DNA of 64,000 nt, taken from Roseobacter sp. SK209-2-6 (lineage in GTDB: Bacteria; Pseudomonadota; Alphaproteobacteria; Rhodobacterales; Rhodobacteraceae). Each line of letters opens with the position of its first letter. Positions within the stretch are counted from its first letter, which is position 1. This document shows, one piece after another, positions 16,709-26,100 of the stretch. The stretch spans positions 124,001-188,000 of the forward strand of contig NZ_AAYC01000010.1 in assembly GCF_000169455.1 (NCBI RefSeq). Direction: 5' to 3'. The notes under the pieces are model-generated. The model was not told the DNA's origin. It did no database searches and was given only the letters and a program-made list of their open reading frames with translations. The translations under genes and the position numbers were made by a program.

Positions 16709-17800
16709 TTACTCGGCCGCCATGGGGAGGTCTTGCGGCGCTTCGGCTACAAACAGTCGGGTGGCGCTGTCTTCGATATCCTGACGGATGCGGGTGATGA
16801 CGGATTCAAACCAGGTGAGGGCCGCCGAGGCCGGGATGGCCACGGCCATGCCAGCGGCCGTGGTCAACAGCGCTTCCCAGATGCCCCCGGCCAGCAGTGC
16901 CGGATCGGCCTTGGAGCCCGCCTGTTGCAGCGCCTGAAAGGCGGCGATCATGCCCAGAACCGTCCCCAGCAGACCCAGCAGCGGAGCAATTGTTGCAATC
17001 AGCTCCAGCGCGCCCAGCCCGGTGCCTGCCTGCGCCAGGTGTTTTTTGGCAATCCTTGCGGTTTCTTCGCGGGCGCGGTCCTCGGGGAGATTGCACAGGG
17101 CGGCTAACCCGGCGCTGACCACCTTGGAACGAATGCCCATCCGGCCCTCAACAATGGCCAGAGCCGCCGCAGGGTTACCCGCTTCATAGGCCAAGACCGC
17201 CTTGCTGGCCTTGCCACGGGACCAGGCGCCAATCAGGGCCAACCGCCAGATCTTCCAAAGGATCAGCGCCAGGGTGATCACCGAAAGCGCCGCGATAGCC
17301 CAGATCGAAGGCCCGCCGTCGCGCAGGAATTTCATGGCTTTGTCAGAAGTCTCCTCTGCCAGCAGCAGCATTTCTTCCTGTCGGCTGAGCGGCTCTAGGG
17401 CGGGCAGTTCAACAGCGACACTTGGTGCGGTCTCATCACCCAATTCGGCAGGCGCGGCGGCGGGATCGGTAGCTTCTGGCGAGACGGGAGAGGGGGGGAC
17501 AGGCACAGCTGTGGCTGGGGCACTGCTGGCCGTGGCCTCGCTGGTGGGAGTCGCAGGTGCCGCCATTTGCGCGGAGCCCTCTGGCGTAGTGCCCTCGGCA
17601 GGGGTGGACAGGGATGGGGGCGCAGCATTCAAATCAGTTGGTGCGATAAGCGGCGTCACCAGACCACTGCCCGTGCTGTCGACAGTGGGCGCGGCAAGGA
17701 CGGGCGCCGAAGAGGTCGGGGCCTGAGCTGTTTCTTGCGCCGTGGCAAAGGAGGCGGTGGCCAACAATAAGGCAACTGAGAGAGAGATGTGCGCGGTCAT
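16709..17800 (-). CDS. exbB: ExbB-type proton channel protein with long Ala/Pro-rich N-terminal extension
   Basis: MotA/TolQ/ExbB family inner-membrane channel. The ATG at 17800 follows GGAG; an upstream TTG (17812) is in frame but less likely. A signal-peptide-like segment (residues 1-22) is followed by about 115 residues rich in Ala, Pro, Thr and Ser. The membrane segment SIWAIAALSVITLALILWKIW comes next, and the channel domain contains the family blocks LELIATIAPLLGLLGTVLGMIAAF and GGIWEALLTTAAGMAVAIPA. Total length is 363, against about 240 for classical ExbB. The extension should lie in the periplasm. The stop is four bases from exbD, and the start overlaps the SIP gene end. Confidence 0.9.
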   Translation of the reverse strand: MTAHISLSVALLLATASFATAQETAQAPTSSAPVLAAPTVDSTGSGLVTPLIAPTDLNAAPPSLSTPAEGTTPEGSAQMAAPATPTSEATASSAPATAVPVPPSPVSPEATDPAAAPAELGDETAPSVAVELPALEPLSRQEEMLLLAEETSDKAMKFLRDGGPSIWAIAALSVITLALILWKIWRLALIGAWSRGKASKAVLAYEAGNPAAALAIVEGRMGIRSKVVSAGLAALCNLPEDRAREETARIAKKHLAQAGTGLGALELIATIAPLLGLLGTVLGMIAAFQALQQAGSKADPALLAGGIWEALLTTAAGMAVAIPASAALTWFESVITRIRQDIEDSATRLFVAEAPQDLPMAAE

Positions 17801-18849
17801 GGCTTGCTCCAATAGGCGGCGAGGTAGCTGGTTCCGGGGGCTGGTTTGTCCGCCTTCAGGGCTTCACGCACGGGCGTCACATCTGACTTTTCGCTGGCCA
17901 GCCACAGGAAGTGATCCGGGTGTTCCCGGTGCGCGGCCAAAGCCTGGTACGGCAGATCCTGGGCCTCTTCGCGGGTGAGCCAGGTGAGCGTGATGCCTGC
18001 CGGAGCGGTGATGGGATAGCCGCAGTCAGCGCCCTGGGCGGCGACAAGGGTCACCTGGCCCTCGCTATTGGCGGGCAGGGTTTCGAGAATGCGCGCCACT
18101 GCCGGGAAAGCAGTTTCATCGGCAAAGATGCAGATCTTGGAGTTTGCTGGAATGCCACCGCCGCCGGGGCCTGCGATGACCAGTAGATCGCCAGTGCTGG
18201 CGTTCTGTACCCAGTTGGTCACGCGTCCTCCGTCATGCAAGAAGACATCAAAATCCATTAGTCCGGAAGCTCGGTCGATCCAACGGGTGGTATAGGCCGG
18301 GCGATGCAACGCCTTTTCCCCTTTGGGCCAGACGGTTGATCCGTTCTCAGTCAGGCTGGGCCATTCCGGTTCGATGCAATCGGCGGCAGGCAGAAGCAGG
18401 CGGAAGTGGATGGCGTCATCCTGGAAACTGCTCAGATCATCGGCCTTGATGCGCACCCGAAGGAAGGCGGTTCCCACCGGGGAGATAGAGACGACCCGGG
18501 TAAAATGCAGATTTGGCGGGCGGTTGGGCAGGGTTGCGCTATCCGACCAGCGCAGATCCTTTGCCGCCTCGGGCAGCAGGTGAGACAGGGTTTCGCTAAA
18601 GCTGTCCTTAAGCATAAACAGACGGTCCGGCAATGCCGCTGAAACTCGAATGCGGATGCCACCTTCTGCGGGTTCAAAGCGGTATTGCCCAAAGGAGGGC
18701 ACTTCAATACTGACTGCGCGCTCACTGTCTTCCACCACCTGCAGCTCGTGCTCCTGGGCCTGGTACAGCATCACCTGCCGCATGGCTGTATAGGACAGGC
18801 CCGTCAGCAGGGCTGTGGCATCAATTGGGAAACTTGGGTTTATCGTCAT
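17797..18849 (-). CDS. Siderophore-interacting protein (FAD-dependent ferric reductase) with DUF2218-like N-terminus
   Basis: Cytoplasmic SIP/ViuB-family flavoprotein that reduces ferric siderophores to release iron. The C-terminal two thirds (about residues 100-350) hold the FAD-binding barrel and NAD(P)H-type domain, including VVSISPVGTAFLRVRIK, HFRLLLP, RPAYTTRWID, MDFDVFLHDGGRVTNWVQNASTGDLLVIAGPGG and ADETAFPAVARILETLP. The first 90 or so residues look like a DUF2218 domain (FGQYRFEPAEGGIRIRVSAALPDR followed by a helix), the same family as the free-standing protein at 5217-5534. It lies between the ABC ATPase and exbB in one operon with tiny gaps. Confidence 0.85.
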   Translation of the reverse strand: MTINPSFPIDATALLTGLSYTAMRQVMLYQAQEHELQVVEDSERAVSIEVPSFGQYRFEPAEGGIRIRVSAALPDRLFMLKDSFSETLSHLLPEAAKDLRWSDSATLPNRPPNLHFTRVVSISPVGTAFLRVRIKADDLSSFQDDAIHFRLLLPAADCIEPEWPSLTENGSTVWPKGEKALHRPAYTTRWIDRASGLMDFDVFLHDGGRVTNWVQNASTGDLLVIAGPGGGGIPANSKICIFADETAFPAVARILETLPANSEGQVTLVAAQGADCGYPITAPAGITLTWLTREEAQDLPYQALAAHREHPDHFLWLASEKSDVTPVREALKADKPAPGTSYLAAYWSKP

Positions 18850-18858
18850 GCTACGATC

Positions 18859-19641
18859 CTATTCGGGGATGACATGTGGGGTGCCGTGCACCGGGTCGGA
18901 AATAATCTGACATTTGAGATCAAAGACCTGTTCCATATTGTTTCGGGTGACGACCTCGGCGGGGTTGCCCGTGGTGAAGATGGCGCCCGCGCGCAGGGCG
19001 ATGATGTGATCGGCAAAGCGGGCGGCCAGATTGATGTCATGGAGCACCATGGCCACGGTTTGGTTGCTTTGCTTGTTGAGCGACTGGATCAGGGACAGAA
19101 GTTCGATCTGATGTGGCAGGTCCAGGTAGGTCGTCGGCTCATCCAACAGCAGGATTTGGGTATCCTGCGCCAGGGCCATTGCGATCCAGGCCCGTTGCCG
19201 CTGACCACCAGACAGGGCCTCGAGAGGGCGGTTGGCATTGTGGGCCATACCGGTCAGGTCCAGCGCCCGGCCCACGGCCTCAGCGTCCTGATGGGACCAT
19301 TGTCGCAGCGCCGATTGATGGGGCGTGCGGCCGCGTGTCACCAGATCCCGAACCGTCAGCCCTTCGGGGGCGCTGGGCGATTGCGGTAGGATAGCCAGAC
19401 GTTGGGCAACCGAGCGGTTGGCTTGCTTATGGATGCTCTTGCCGTCCAACAAGACCTCTCCGCTGTCTGGTTTTTGCAGCCGCGCCAGGGATCTGAGAAA
19501 GGTGGACTTTCCGCAGGCATTGGGCCCGACAATGACAGTTATTTTGCCATCCGGAATATCCGCGCTCAGATCCTTCAGGATCGGCGTTTTGGCAAAGGCA
19601 ACCGATAGGGCATTGGCGTGCAGGTGGGCAGGGGCATTCAT
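18859..19641 (-). CDS. Ferric-siderophore ABC transporter ATP-binding protein (FepC type)
   Basis: ATPase of the second siderophore importer, 260 residues. Walker A is GPNACGKST (around residues 38-46), signature LSGGQRQR, Walker B LLLDEP and the switch histidine is in VLHDIN. These match the FepC/FecE/ViuC group. The ATG at 19641 follows immediately on the stop of the permease gene (19642). The SIP gene begins nine bases after this gene, so import and intracellular iron release are encoded together. Confidence 0.92.
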   Translation of the reverse strand: MNAPAHLHANALSVAFAKTPILKDLSADIPDGKITVIVGPNACGKSTFLRSLARLQKPDSGEVLLDGKSIHKQANRSVAQRLAILPQSPSAPEGLTVRDLVTRGRTPHQSALRQWSHQDAEAVGRALDLTGMAHNANRPLEALSGGQRQRAWIAMALAQDTQILLLDEPTTYLDLPHQIELLSLIQSLNKQSNQTVAMVLHDINLAARFADHIIALRAGAIFTTGNPAEVVTRNNMEQVFDLKCQIISDPVHGTPHVIPE

Positions 19642-20658
19642 TCAAAGCTTTCCTTTGCGAAATTGAACCATCAGCAGCCAGATCATCACAGGGCCACCGA
19701 TCAGGGCGGTAAAGACGCCTGCGGGCAGTTGAATGCTGGGAACCATGCGAGAGGCCGTATCCGCTGCCAGCACCAGCAGGGCGCCGATCACGGCCGCCCC
19801 CAGAAGGGCGGGTTTGCCATTGGGAACCAGTGCGCGTGCAATTGGTCCGGCGGCAAAGGCGACAAAGGGCAGGGGGCCGGCGGTGCAAACCGCAAGGGCC
19901 GCCAGCAGAATGCCCAGTCCAGTGAGCCCCAGGCGCAGCGGCGACAGCCGCAGGCCCAGGCTGCTGCTCAGGTCATCCGACAGGCCAAGCCGGGCCAAGG
20001 GGAAATGGATCCAGAAGATTGCCGGAGCCAAAAGGAGCAACCCGGACCATACAATAGTGACATCCTGCCAATCGCGCGCGTTTAGCGTGCCAATCAGCCA
20101 CTCCGCCATATCGGCGGCGGTTCTGGCGTCGGTCCGGCTCAGCAGCAGATCAGACAGGGCGGCTAGGGCAAAGCCAATGCCTAGTCCGATCAGCACCAGG
20201 CGTTGGGGTTGCAGCCCGTTCTTCCAGGCCAGACCCACAACCAGAATGGCCGTAAACAGCGCGCCAGAAAGAGCCCCCAAGAGAACATTGCCACCGGTCA
20301 GAATAATCGCAATCAGTGCCCCGCAACTGGCACCAGAGTTGAAGCCAATGACATCCGGCGAGGCCAGCGGATTGCGCATCATGGTCTGAAACATCGCCCC
20401 CGACAGGCCAAAACAGGCCCCAGCCCCAAGGGCTGTCAGGATCCTTGGCAGGCGGTGATCCATCAGGATCATTCTTTCAATCTCTGAACCTGCTCCCAAC
20501 AGAACGCTGAGCCAGCTGGTCTCAGTAAAGGCATAGCTGCCAAGGCGCAGGGCCAGAACCGTGCCCAAGTTGACCAGCAGCAAGAGGCCAAAGCCGACAG
20601 CAACAGCACGCGGTGAGAAGGACAGGGACAGGAAGGGCAGGCGCAGACTCCAGCTCAT
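19642..20658 (-). CDS. Ferric-siderophore ABC transporter permease (FecCD family, FepG-like)
   Basis: A 338-residue polytopic permease. The ATG at 20658 overlaps the stop of the upstream permease (ATGA). The in-frame extension to 20823 runs back into that gene and is not used. Family landmarks are DHRLPRILTALGAGACFGLSGAMFQTMMRNPLASPDVIGFNSGAS at about residues 60-105 and CTAGPLPFVAFAAGPIARAL in the ATPase-contact loop. It forms a heterodimer with the next-upstream permease. Confidence 0.9.
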   Translation of the reverse strand: MSWSLRLPFLSLSFSPRAVAVGFGLLLLVNLGTVLALRLGSYAFTETSWLSVLLGAGSEIERMILMDHRLPRILTALGAGACFGLSGAMFQTMMRNPLASPDVIGFNSGASCGALIAIILTGGNVLLGALSGALFTAILVVGLAWKNGLQPQRLVLIGLGIGFALAALSDLLLSRTDARTAADMAEWLIGTLNARDWQDVTIVWSGLLLLAPAIFWIHFPLARLGLSDDLSSSLGLRLSPLRLGLTGLGILLAALAVCTAGPLPFVAFAAGPIARALVPNGKPALLGAAVIGALLVLAADTASRMVPSIQLPAGVFTALIGGPVMIWLLMVQFRKGKL

Positions 20659-21686
20659 AGCGCAGTGCTCCCATTGCGGCGGATCAGCCAGACAAGTGCT
20701 GGCCCTCCAATCAGGGCGGCCATAACCCCCGCCTGCATATTGCCTCCAAAGACCGGCAAACGCCCGGTGAGATCTGCCAGGATCATCAGCCCGGCCCCCA
20801 AAAGAGTGGAAAACAACAAGCACCAGCGCATATCTGCGCCGGAAAAGCGCCGCGCCATATGGGGCACGATCAGACCCACAAAGGCGATAGGCCCGGCCAT
20901 AGACACCGTGGCACCGCAGAGGCAGACAATAGCACAGAGGGCAAGCCCCCGCGCCAGCCCAATCCGCAGGCCCAGGCTGCGGGCGGTGTCCGCGCCTAGC
21001 ATCATGGCGTTCAGGTTGAAGGAAGAAACCGCAGCAAGCGCCGCGCCCAGGGCAAAGAAGGGCAGCAGAGCTGCAAGCGTAGGCATCTCAATCCCGTCCA
21101 GACCTCCCAGCACCCAAAAGCGATAGACATCCAGGCTGCGCTGGCTGATCAGCAAGAGGCTGCGCCCAAGCGCCAGGAACAGCGCGCTGAGGGCCGCGCC
21201 CGCCAGGATTAATCGCAGCGGGGTACCCCGACCTGCACCGCCCAGGAAGAACACCAGAACCGTGCTGATCAACCCGCCCCCCATGGCAACCCAGACAAAG
21301 GAGGCCGGGTCGGAAATGCCCAGTAGGAAGATGCAGAGGATCACCCCCAGCGAGGCCCCACCATTGATGCCCAGCAAGCCGGGATCCGCCAGCGGGTTTC
21401 TGGTCAGGCTTTGGATCAAGGCGCCGGAAGTGGCCAGGGCAGCTCCGGCCAACCAGGCGGCCAGCAGCCTGGGCAGCCGCATGCCCTGAATGACCAAATG
21501 ATCGGCCTTTGTGGCATCATAAGCCACAAAAGAGTCCCAGATGCTGTGCCAGCTGATCGGGCGCAGGCCAAAACGCAGCGAGAGGGCCGACAGCAAGAGC
21601 AGGCTTAACAGGATCGCCATCAGCCAGATTTGGCGGGCCGAGGCGCGGCGGTCCGAGAGCGGGGGGGCGGTTTCAAGGATCGTCAT
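20655..21686 (-). CDS. Ferric-siderophore ABC transporter permease (FecCD family, FepD-like)
   Basis: A 343-residue polytopic permease, starting at the ATG 21686 with a GAAGGG ribosome site; the frame extends upstream to 21752 but overlaps the binding-protein gene. Landmarks are MRLPRLLAAWLAGAALATSGALIQSLTRNPLADPGLLGINGGASLG and SMAGPIAFVGLIVPHMARRFSG. These are the standard FecCD blocks in the order seen in FepD, HmuU and similar proteins. It begins one base after the stop of the binding-protein gene. Confidence 0.9.
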   Translation of the reverse strand: MTILETAPPLSDRRASARQIWLMAILLSLLLLSALSLRFGLRPISWHSIWDSFVAYDATKADHLVIQGMRLPRLLAAWLAGAALATSGALIQSLTRNPLADPGLLGINGGASLGVILCIFLLGISDPASFVWVAMGGGLISTVLVFFLGGAGRGTPLRLILAGAALSALFLALGRSLLLISQRSLDVYRFWVLGGLDGIEMPTLAALLPFFALGAALAAVSSFNLNAMMLGADTARSLGLRIGLARGLALCAIVCLCGATVSMAGPIAFVGLIVPHMARRFSGADMRWCLLFSTLLGAGLMILADLTGRLPVFGGNMQAGVMAALIGGPALVWLIRRNGSTAL

Positions 21687-21687
21687 G

Positions 21688-22749
21688 TCAAAACCCTTCC
21701 GGCAGCAGGCCTGCCTCGGCGGTGCTGGCAACAGCGCTGGCCGGGTCGCCATCCATGGCGGCCTCCAACAGGGGCACCAGACGATCCAACGCGTAGTTCA
21801 GGCTTAGGGGGCTGGAATGGGACAGCGCGGCAGAGAGCAGCAGGTCGGCATAGATCTCGCGGCCCTCACCATAGGCGCGCAGGGTCGGGCGCAGGGGCAT
21901 CCGTTCAAGCCGACTGACAGAGCCGCCCGCATCCAGCCAAATGAGGGCATCAACATCGATGGGGGAGAGGTCTTCTGGCGGGATCAGCACGTAGTAATTG
22001 TTGAAGGAGGCCCGGGTGTTGATTGCCTCCGGCACCTTGAAGCCCAAGGCTTCGATAAACTGGCCCCGGATGTCGCGGGCAGAATAGGCCCCATTCTGAC
22101 CTGCCCAGACCATAACAGAACTGGCCCCGTCCCACTCCGGGTGGGCCTGGCGAATGTCGTGAAAGCGTGCGTCAATTCCGGTGATGATCTCTTCAGCCTG
22201 ATCCAAGCTACCGGTGGCGCGCCCCAGGGTCCGCAGCATCTCCTGCCAGGGGGTGCCATAGTCGCCATATTGGGCTTGCGGCGGTACGGTTGGGGCAATG
22301 CGGGACAAGAGCTGATATTCACGGCTCGTCATGCCTGACCATTGACCCACAATCAGGTCCGGCTGCATGGCCGCTATGGCCTCGATATCGATTTCGCCCT
22401 GCATGACGATTGGCGTCGCCTCACCCAGTGCCTCTGAAGCCCAGGGCCAGACGCCATAGGGATGTGGGCCGAACCATTTGCGCAGGGCATGTGGCGGCTT
22501 GCCCAGAGCCAACAAGAAATCGTGGCCAATAAAGCTGAGAGAAACAATGCGGTTTGGTTCTGTTTGAATCGTCGTCTCTCCATATTGGTGTTCAATCACA
22601 ACAGGAAAGGCTTGAGACTTGGCATCTTTGGGGGCTGACGCGAGTGCCAAAACAACAGCAAACAGACCCAGGTGAAGAAACCGGATTAGAAAACTCGAAG
22701 ATCTAAAAGTCGAAAGAACCGAAGGTCTTGAGACGAAGCTAAGGTGCAC
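21688..22749 (-). CDS. Ferric-siderophore ABC transporter substrate-binding protein (FepB-like)
   Basis: Periplasmic binding protein that opens the nine-gene operon binding protein-permease-permease-ATPase-SIP-ExbB-ExbD-ExbD-TonB. The start is a GTG at 22749 with GGAG upstream. A long hydrophobic signal segment lies at about residues 18-42 (FLIRFLHLGLFAVVLALASAP). The mature part shows the class III fold blocks PNRIVSLSFIGHDFLLALGKPP, DIEAIAAMQPDLIVGQWSGM and SPIDVDALIWLDAGG. Length 353 fits iron-siderophore binding proteins. The promoter must lie in the gene-free interval to the right. Confidence 0.87.
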   Translation of the reverse strand: MHLSFVSRPSVLSTFRSSSFLIRFLHLGLFAVVLALASAPKDAKSQAFPVVIEHQYGETTIQTEPNRIVSLSFIGHDFLLALGKPPHALRKWFGPHPYGVWPWASEALGEATPIVMQGEIDIEAIAAMQPDLIVGQWSGMTSREYQLLSRIAPTVPPQAQYGDYGTPWQEMLRTLGRATGSLDQAEEIITGIDARFHDIRQAHPEWDGASSVMVWAGQNGAYSARDIRGQFIEALGFKVPEAINTRASFNNYYVLIPPEDLSPIDVDALIWLDAGGSVSRLERMPLRPTLRAYGEGREIYADLLLSAALSHSSPLSLNYALDRLVPLLEAAMDGDPASAVASTAEAGLLPEGF

Positions 22750-23607
22750 CAGACTGCTCCAATGAGCTGTGACAGGAGTGATCCTACGCAGCTATTGTGT
22801 GGTATGGCTGGGCGTTGAAGAGGAGGGACACTCCACAACACCTTGCTTCGATGAAAAGGTATGAGATGGACCCATATTTTTCCTTACGAGTTTTGTCAAG
22901 AATTGTGGCAAACCAAGAACCCAAAACCCAATTTCCCCGAAAATTCCCTAAACAGGATTGGTCCTTCGAACTACAACAACCCCAATCCAAAAAGCCACTC
23001 TTGGAAAATCGTCCTCCGCCCAAAACACCGGGGTGCGAATATACCCACGCTGCAGGGAGCCAGAAGGACCCACGAATTCACTTGCAGAGGTCCGGTAGAG
23101 GATCGATGGCGAACCCTCGTTTGAGCGCAATGTATGGAGCAGTCAACAGCTGCGAGGCGCGGAGTTCATCTCAGCCCTATAACTTGACGACCACGCGGTA
23201 GTTGAGGGCTTCCTTGCGAGGATTGCTGACGGCTCAGGCCGGACACTAGTTCTGAGGTGGACGGCCAAAGTCTCGCAATAAGTGGGCGGAAACCGGACCT
23301 TAGCTGCATCTGCGAAGGTTCCGTGCCAGACGGGTAAGAGCGGCCATTCAAGCTCTATCAGACCGAAACCCACATGCTGCGCTGCGTACCAAGGTCAGCA
23401 AAGCGCAGAAAGCACCATTTGCAAAATCTCGAGCAATTTCTTCGCCGACCACCGAAGTCAGCCCAAAGATGTCATGCGAGCAAGTCGGGGTGAATGGCAG
23501 GTTTTGCCTCAAATTAGTCGTGTTCAGAAAGCGCAACTCTGCAGTAGATTGTGGCAATGTCTAACAGGCCGCTGATTATTCAATAATATGAGACAAAATT
23601 TAGGTCT
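22750..23607. other. Gene-free interval between the siderophore operon and the sensor kinase
   Basis: About 860 bases with only short, unsupported frames on both strands. The left part must contain the promoter of the minus-strand siderophore operon. The right part (about 23150-23570) reads like decayed or non-coding repetitive sequence and ends downstream of the minus-strand sensor kinase gene. No transposase or RNA gene could be recognised. Confidence 0.45.
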
Positions 23608-26100
23608 TTACGACGACGCAATCAGTTGCCGTAAACTTTCTTCGGTAAAGGGTTTTGTCAGTTTTGCAGGTGGTGCTGCATGATCAAAGAACGCTGGAGT
23701 CCGATAGGTTTCCCGGGTCGATATGAGGACCAGGCGGCACTCCGGATGCAGCCGGCAGGCAAGGTGAAGCAACTCCCATCCGGATTCACCACTGTCCAGA
23801 TTCAAGTCGCTTATCACCAGGTCCAACTTGGGTTGCTGCTGCAACTGGGCACCGCCCTCTTTGAAGCCAGAGGCCTGAACGACCGTAAAGCCTAAACGCT
23901 GCAATGCCTCGGAGGTGGAAGTCAGATAGACAGGATCGTCATCAACAACCAAAGCGGTGCCTGGCACGGTCATCTCTCCGCTTTGTCCGGGTTCCCTGGA
24001 GAGTGCCGGAAAACTTAAGGTAACGGTTGTGCCCTGATCCGGCGGCTGCGTTTGAGACTGTATTTTGAGGCTCCCGCCTGACTGGTGCACAAACCCGTCG
24101 ACCATCGACAGTCCCAACCCGGTGCCGCTGCCATCTTCACGGTTGGAATAAAACGGTTCTGTGGCACGGCGCAGCACTTCCGGGGTCATGCCTGACCCAT
24201 TATCGCGGACCGACAATCTCGCCTCGTCCTCGCCGCTCACGCGGACGTGGATGCAGCCGCTTCCGCCGATCGCCTGACCGGCATTGAGACAAAGGTTCAG
24301 GACCGCACTCTCCAGCTGGCCAGGGTCAACCCTGGCAAACACCGGAGTCTCCGGCACCTCAAAAGACATCGTTACCGATTCCGGCATTCCGATCTCCAGC
24401 AGGTCAGCCATGCCCTCAATCAATTGGCCAACATCAGTCACCTGCGGCTCCAAATGCTGTTTGCGGGCAAAGGCCAGCAAGCGTTCGGTCAGAGACACCC
24501 CCAGATCCAAGGCAGACTGGATACGTCCGCGCAGATCCTTGGAACTCTCCGCGCCGGCCTCTTCCAAAAGATGCAGGTTGCCCGAGATGCTGGACAGAAT
24601 ATTGCCAAAGTCATGCGCCACTTCGCCGGACACTTTGCCCAAGGCCTCCACCCGCCGGATTTCCTCAAGCCGCTGCTCTACCCGCTTGCGTTCGGTGGTT
24701 TCAGAGATCAGCCAAACCTCTTCGCCATTCGGCAAGGGCGAGCGGCGAAGTTCCAGCACATTGCCCGCCGAGTCTATGTACTCTTCAAAGCCGCCGCGCT
24801 CACTTGCCGAGGTTTGACGCACAAAGCTGGAACGCTTGATCAAGTCCGCCATATTGGCCTTTTGACCTGGTGTTGCGGCAGGCAGTCTCAGGAGTTTTCG
24901 CAGGGTTTCATTTTCAGCTTCTATCCAGCCGCCTGCCGTGGCGATTGCCACCCCGTCCTTGATGTTGCGGAACACCCGCGAGAACAAGGCGTTCTGATGG
25001 CCGATCTGCCGGGTGCGCAACTCCAGTTTGCGTGCGCTCTCCCGAAATACCCGGAATGCCGCATAGAGCTGTCCGATCTCATCTTCCGAACCTGGTCCAA
25101 CCGGCAGCTCGGTCCGGTGATTGCCTGCTGCTAGACGGCGCATCGCTGCAGCAATCAAGTGCAGATTGCGTGCAACATACCGCGACACATAAAGCGAAGA
25201 AGAAATCGCCACCAGAAGGCTTGCGGCCGTCAAGGCCAGAAACACCTTCTTGGCAACCTCAAGACTGCTGGAGGTCTCACTCCGCGCTTGCGAAAGCCGT
25301 GCCTCAGCCTCAGCTACCTTTGCCTCGGCAAAACTGCTCACGCGCCTGGCTTCCTGCCGGATGCGGAACAAGGCGTTTTCGGCATCCAGCCGTGCCGCCA
25401 GGCTCCGATGTTTCAGTACAAAAAGACTTTCGCTGCGCTGTGTTGCCGCTTCAATTTCCGCCAAAGTGTCTTCGTGCATCGGCGTCACGCTCCGCAGGGC
25501 TGCATCCCGCTGTTTGCTGTAGCGCTGGCTAAGCTCACCCAATTCGATCAAGGCATTGGCCCGCCCGGCGCCGATTGCACTTGCCGTGAGCTGTTGCAGC
25601 GCGGCCCAGACTTCGCGCTCTGCCAGGGGTAAAGCACTGTCACTGGCCAACCGCCGCGTTCTTTGGTTCAACCGCTCCATCTCGCGGTCAATGGAAGCCA
25701 GCTCGGCCTGTCGCGCCGTCTGCGGTGCCAGCGCATTGGTCAGGTCGTCGATCGCCAGCCGCAGCCGCGCCACCGGCAGGCCTAGAGCTGCATCGCCCGC
25801 CGACAAGGCCTCTATCCGGCTCAGGTTCTGCAGTACTTTCGTCTTTTCCTGCTCCAACTGAAAAGGCGGGAACAGGGCGTATAAGAACGGGGCGGATGTG
25901 GCCAGGTCTGCGGTCTCCCGCGAGAGATCCAATGCATCCGAGACTTCGGCCAGGGTCTCCTTGTGCAGCACGTTCATCCACAGCTCGGTGCGGTTGAGCA
26001 CCAGTATGCCTATGGTGCTCACCAGCATGATCAATCCGAACAGCACCGCGATGGCGGCTGACAGCCGGAACCGGACGCTCAAACGCGGCAGGAAAGACAT
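23608..26100 (-). CDS. TorS-like hybrid sensor histidine kinase
   Basis: Inner-membrane sensor with two membrane segments (about residues 13-35 and 286-308) that frame a long helical periplasmic domain like that of TorS. A HAMP linker follows at about 306-360, then a PAS-like region, a HisKA domain with the phospho-accepting His at 496 (GEVAHDFGN), an ATPase domain with VRDNGSGM and GTGLGLSMV, and a C-terminal receiver domain with the acidic triad at 720-722 and phospho-Asp at 765 (VISDLNL). The TorS Hpt domain seems to be absent. The 830-residue protein ends directly at the response-regulator gene, with which it must be co-transcribed. Confidence 0.88.
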   Translation of the reverse strand: MSFLPRLSVRFRLSAAIAVLFGLIMLVSTIGILVLNRTELWMNVLHKETLAEVSDALDLSRETADLATSAPFLYALFPPFQLEQEKTKVLQNLSRIEALSAGDAALGLPVARLRLAIDDLTNALAPQTARQAELASIDREMERLNQRTRRLASDSALPLAEREVWAALQQLTASAIGAGRANALIELGELSQRYSKQRDAALRSVTPMHEDTLAEIEAATQRSESLFVLKHRSLAARLDAENALFRIRQEARRVSSFAEAKVAEAEARLSQARSETSSSLEVAKKVFLALTAASLLVAISSSLYVSRYVARNLHLIAAAMRRLAAGNHRTELPVGPGSEDEIGQLYAAFRVFRESARKLELRTRQIGHQNALFSRVFRNIKDGVAIATAGGWIEAENETLRKLLRLPAATPGQKANMADLIKRSSFVRQTSASERGGFEEYIDSAGNVLELRRSPLPNGEEVWLISETTERKRVEQRLEEIRRVEALGKVSGEVAHDFGNILSSISGNLHLLEEAGAESSKDLRGRIQSALDLGVSLTERLLAFARKQHLEPQVTDVGQLIEGMADLLEIGMPESVTMSFEVPETPVFARVDPGQLESAVLNLCLNAGQAIGGSGCIHVRVSGEDEARLSVRDNGSGMTPEVLRRATEPFYSNREDGSGTGLGLSMVDGFVHQSGGSLKIQSQTQPPDQGTTVTLSFPALSREPGQSGEMTVPGTALVVDDDPVYLTSTSEALQRLGFTVVQASGFKEGGAQLQQQPKLDLVISDLNLDSGESGWELLHLACRLHPECRLVLISTRETYRTPAFFDHAAPPAKLTKPFTEESLRQLIASS

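Noticed and set aside
24247-25134. Plus-strand frame opposite the sensor kinase
   Set aside because: Fully antisense to conserved kinase motifs; no independent support.
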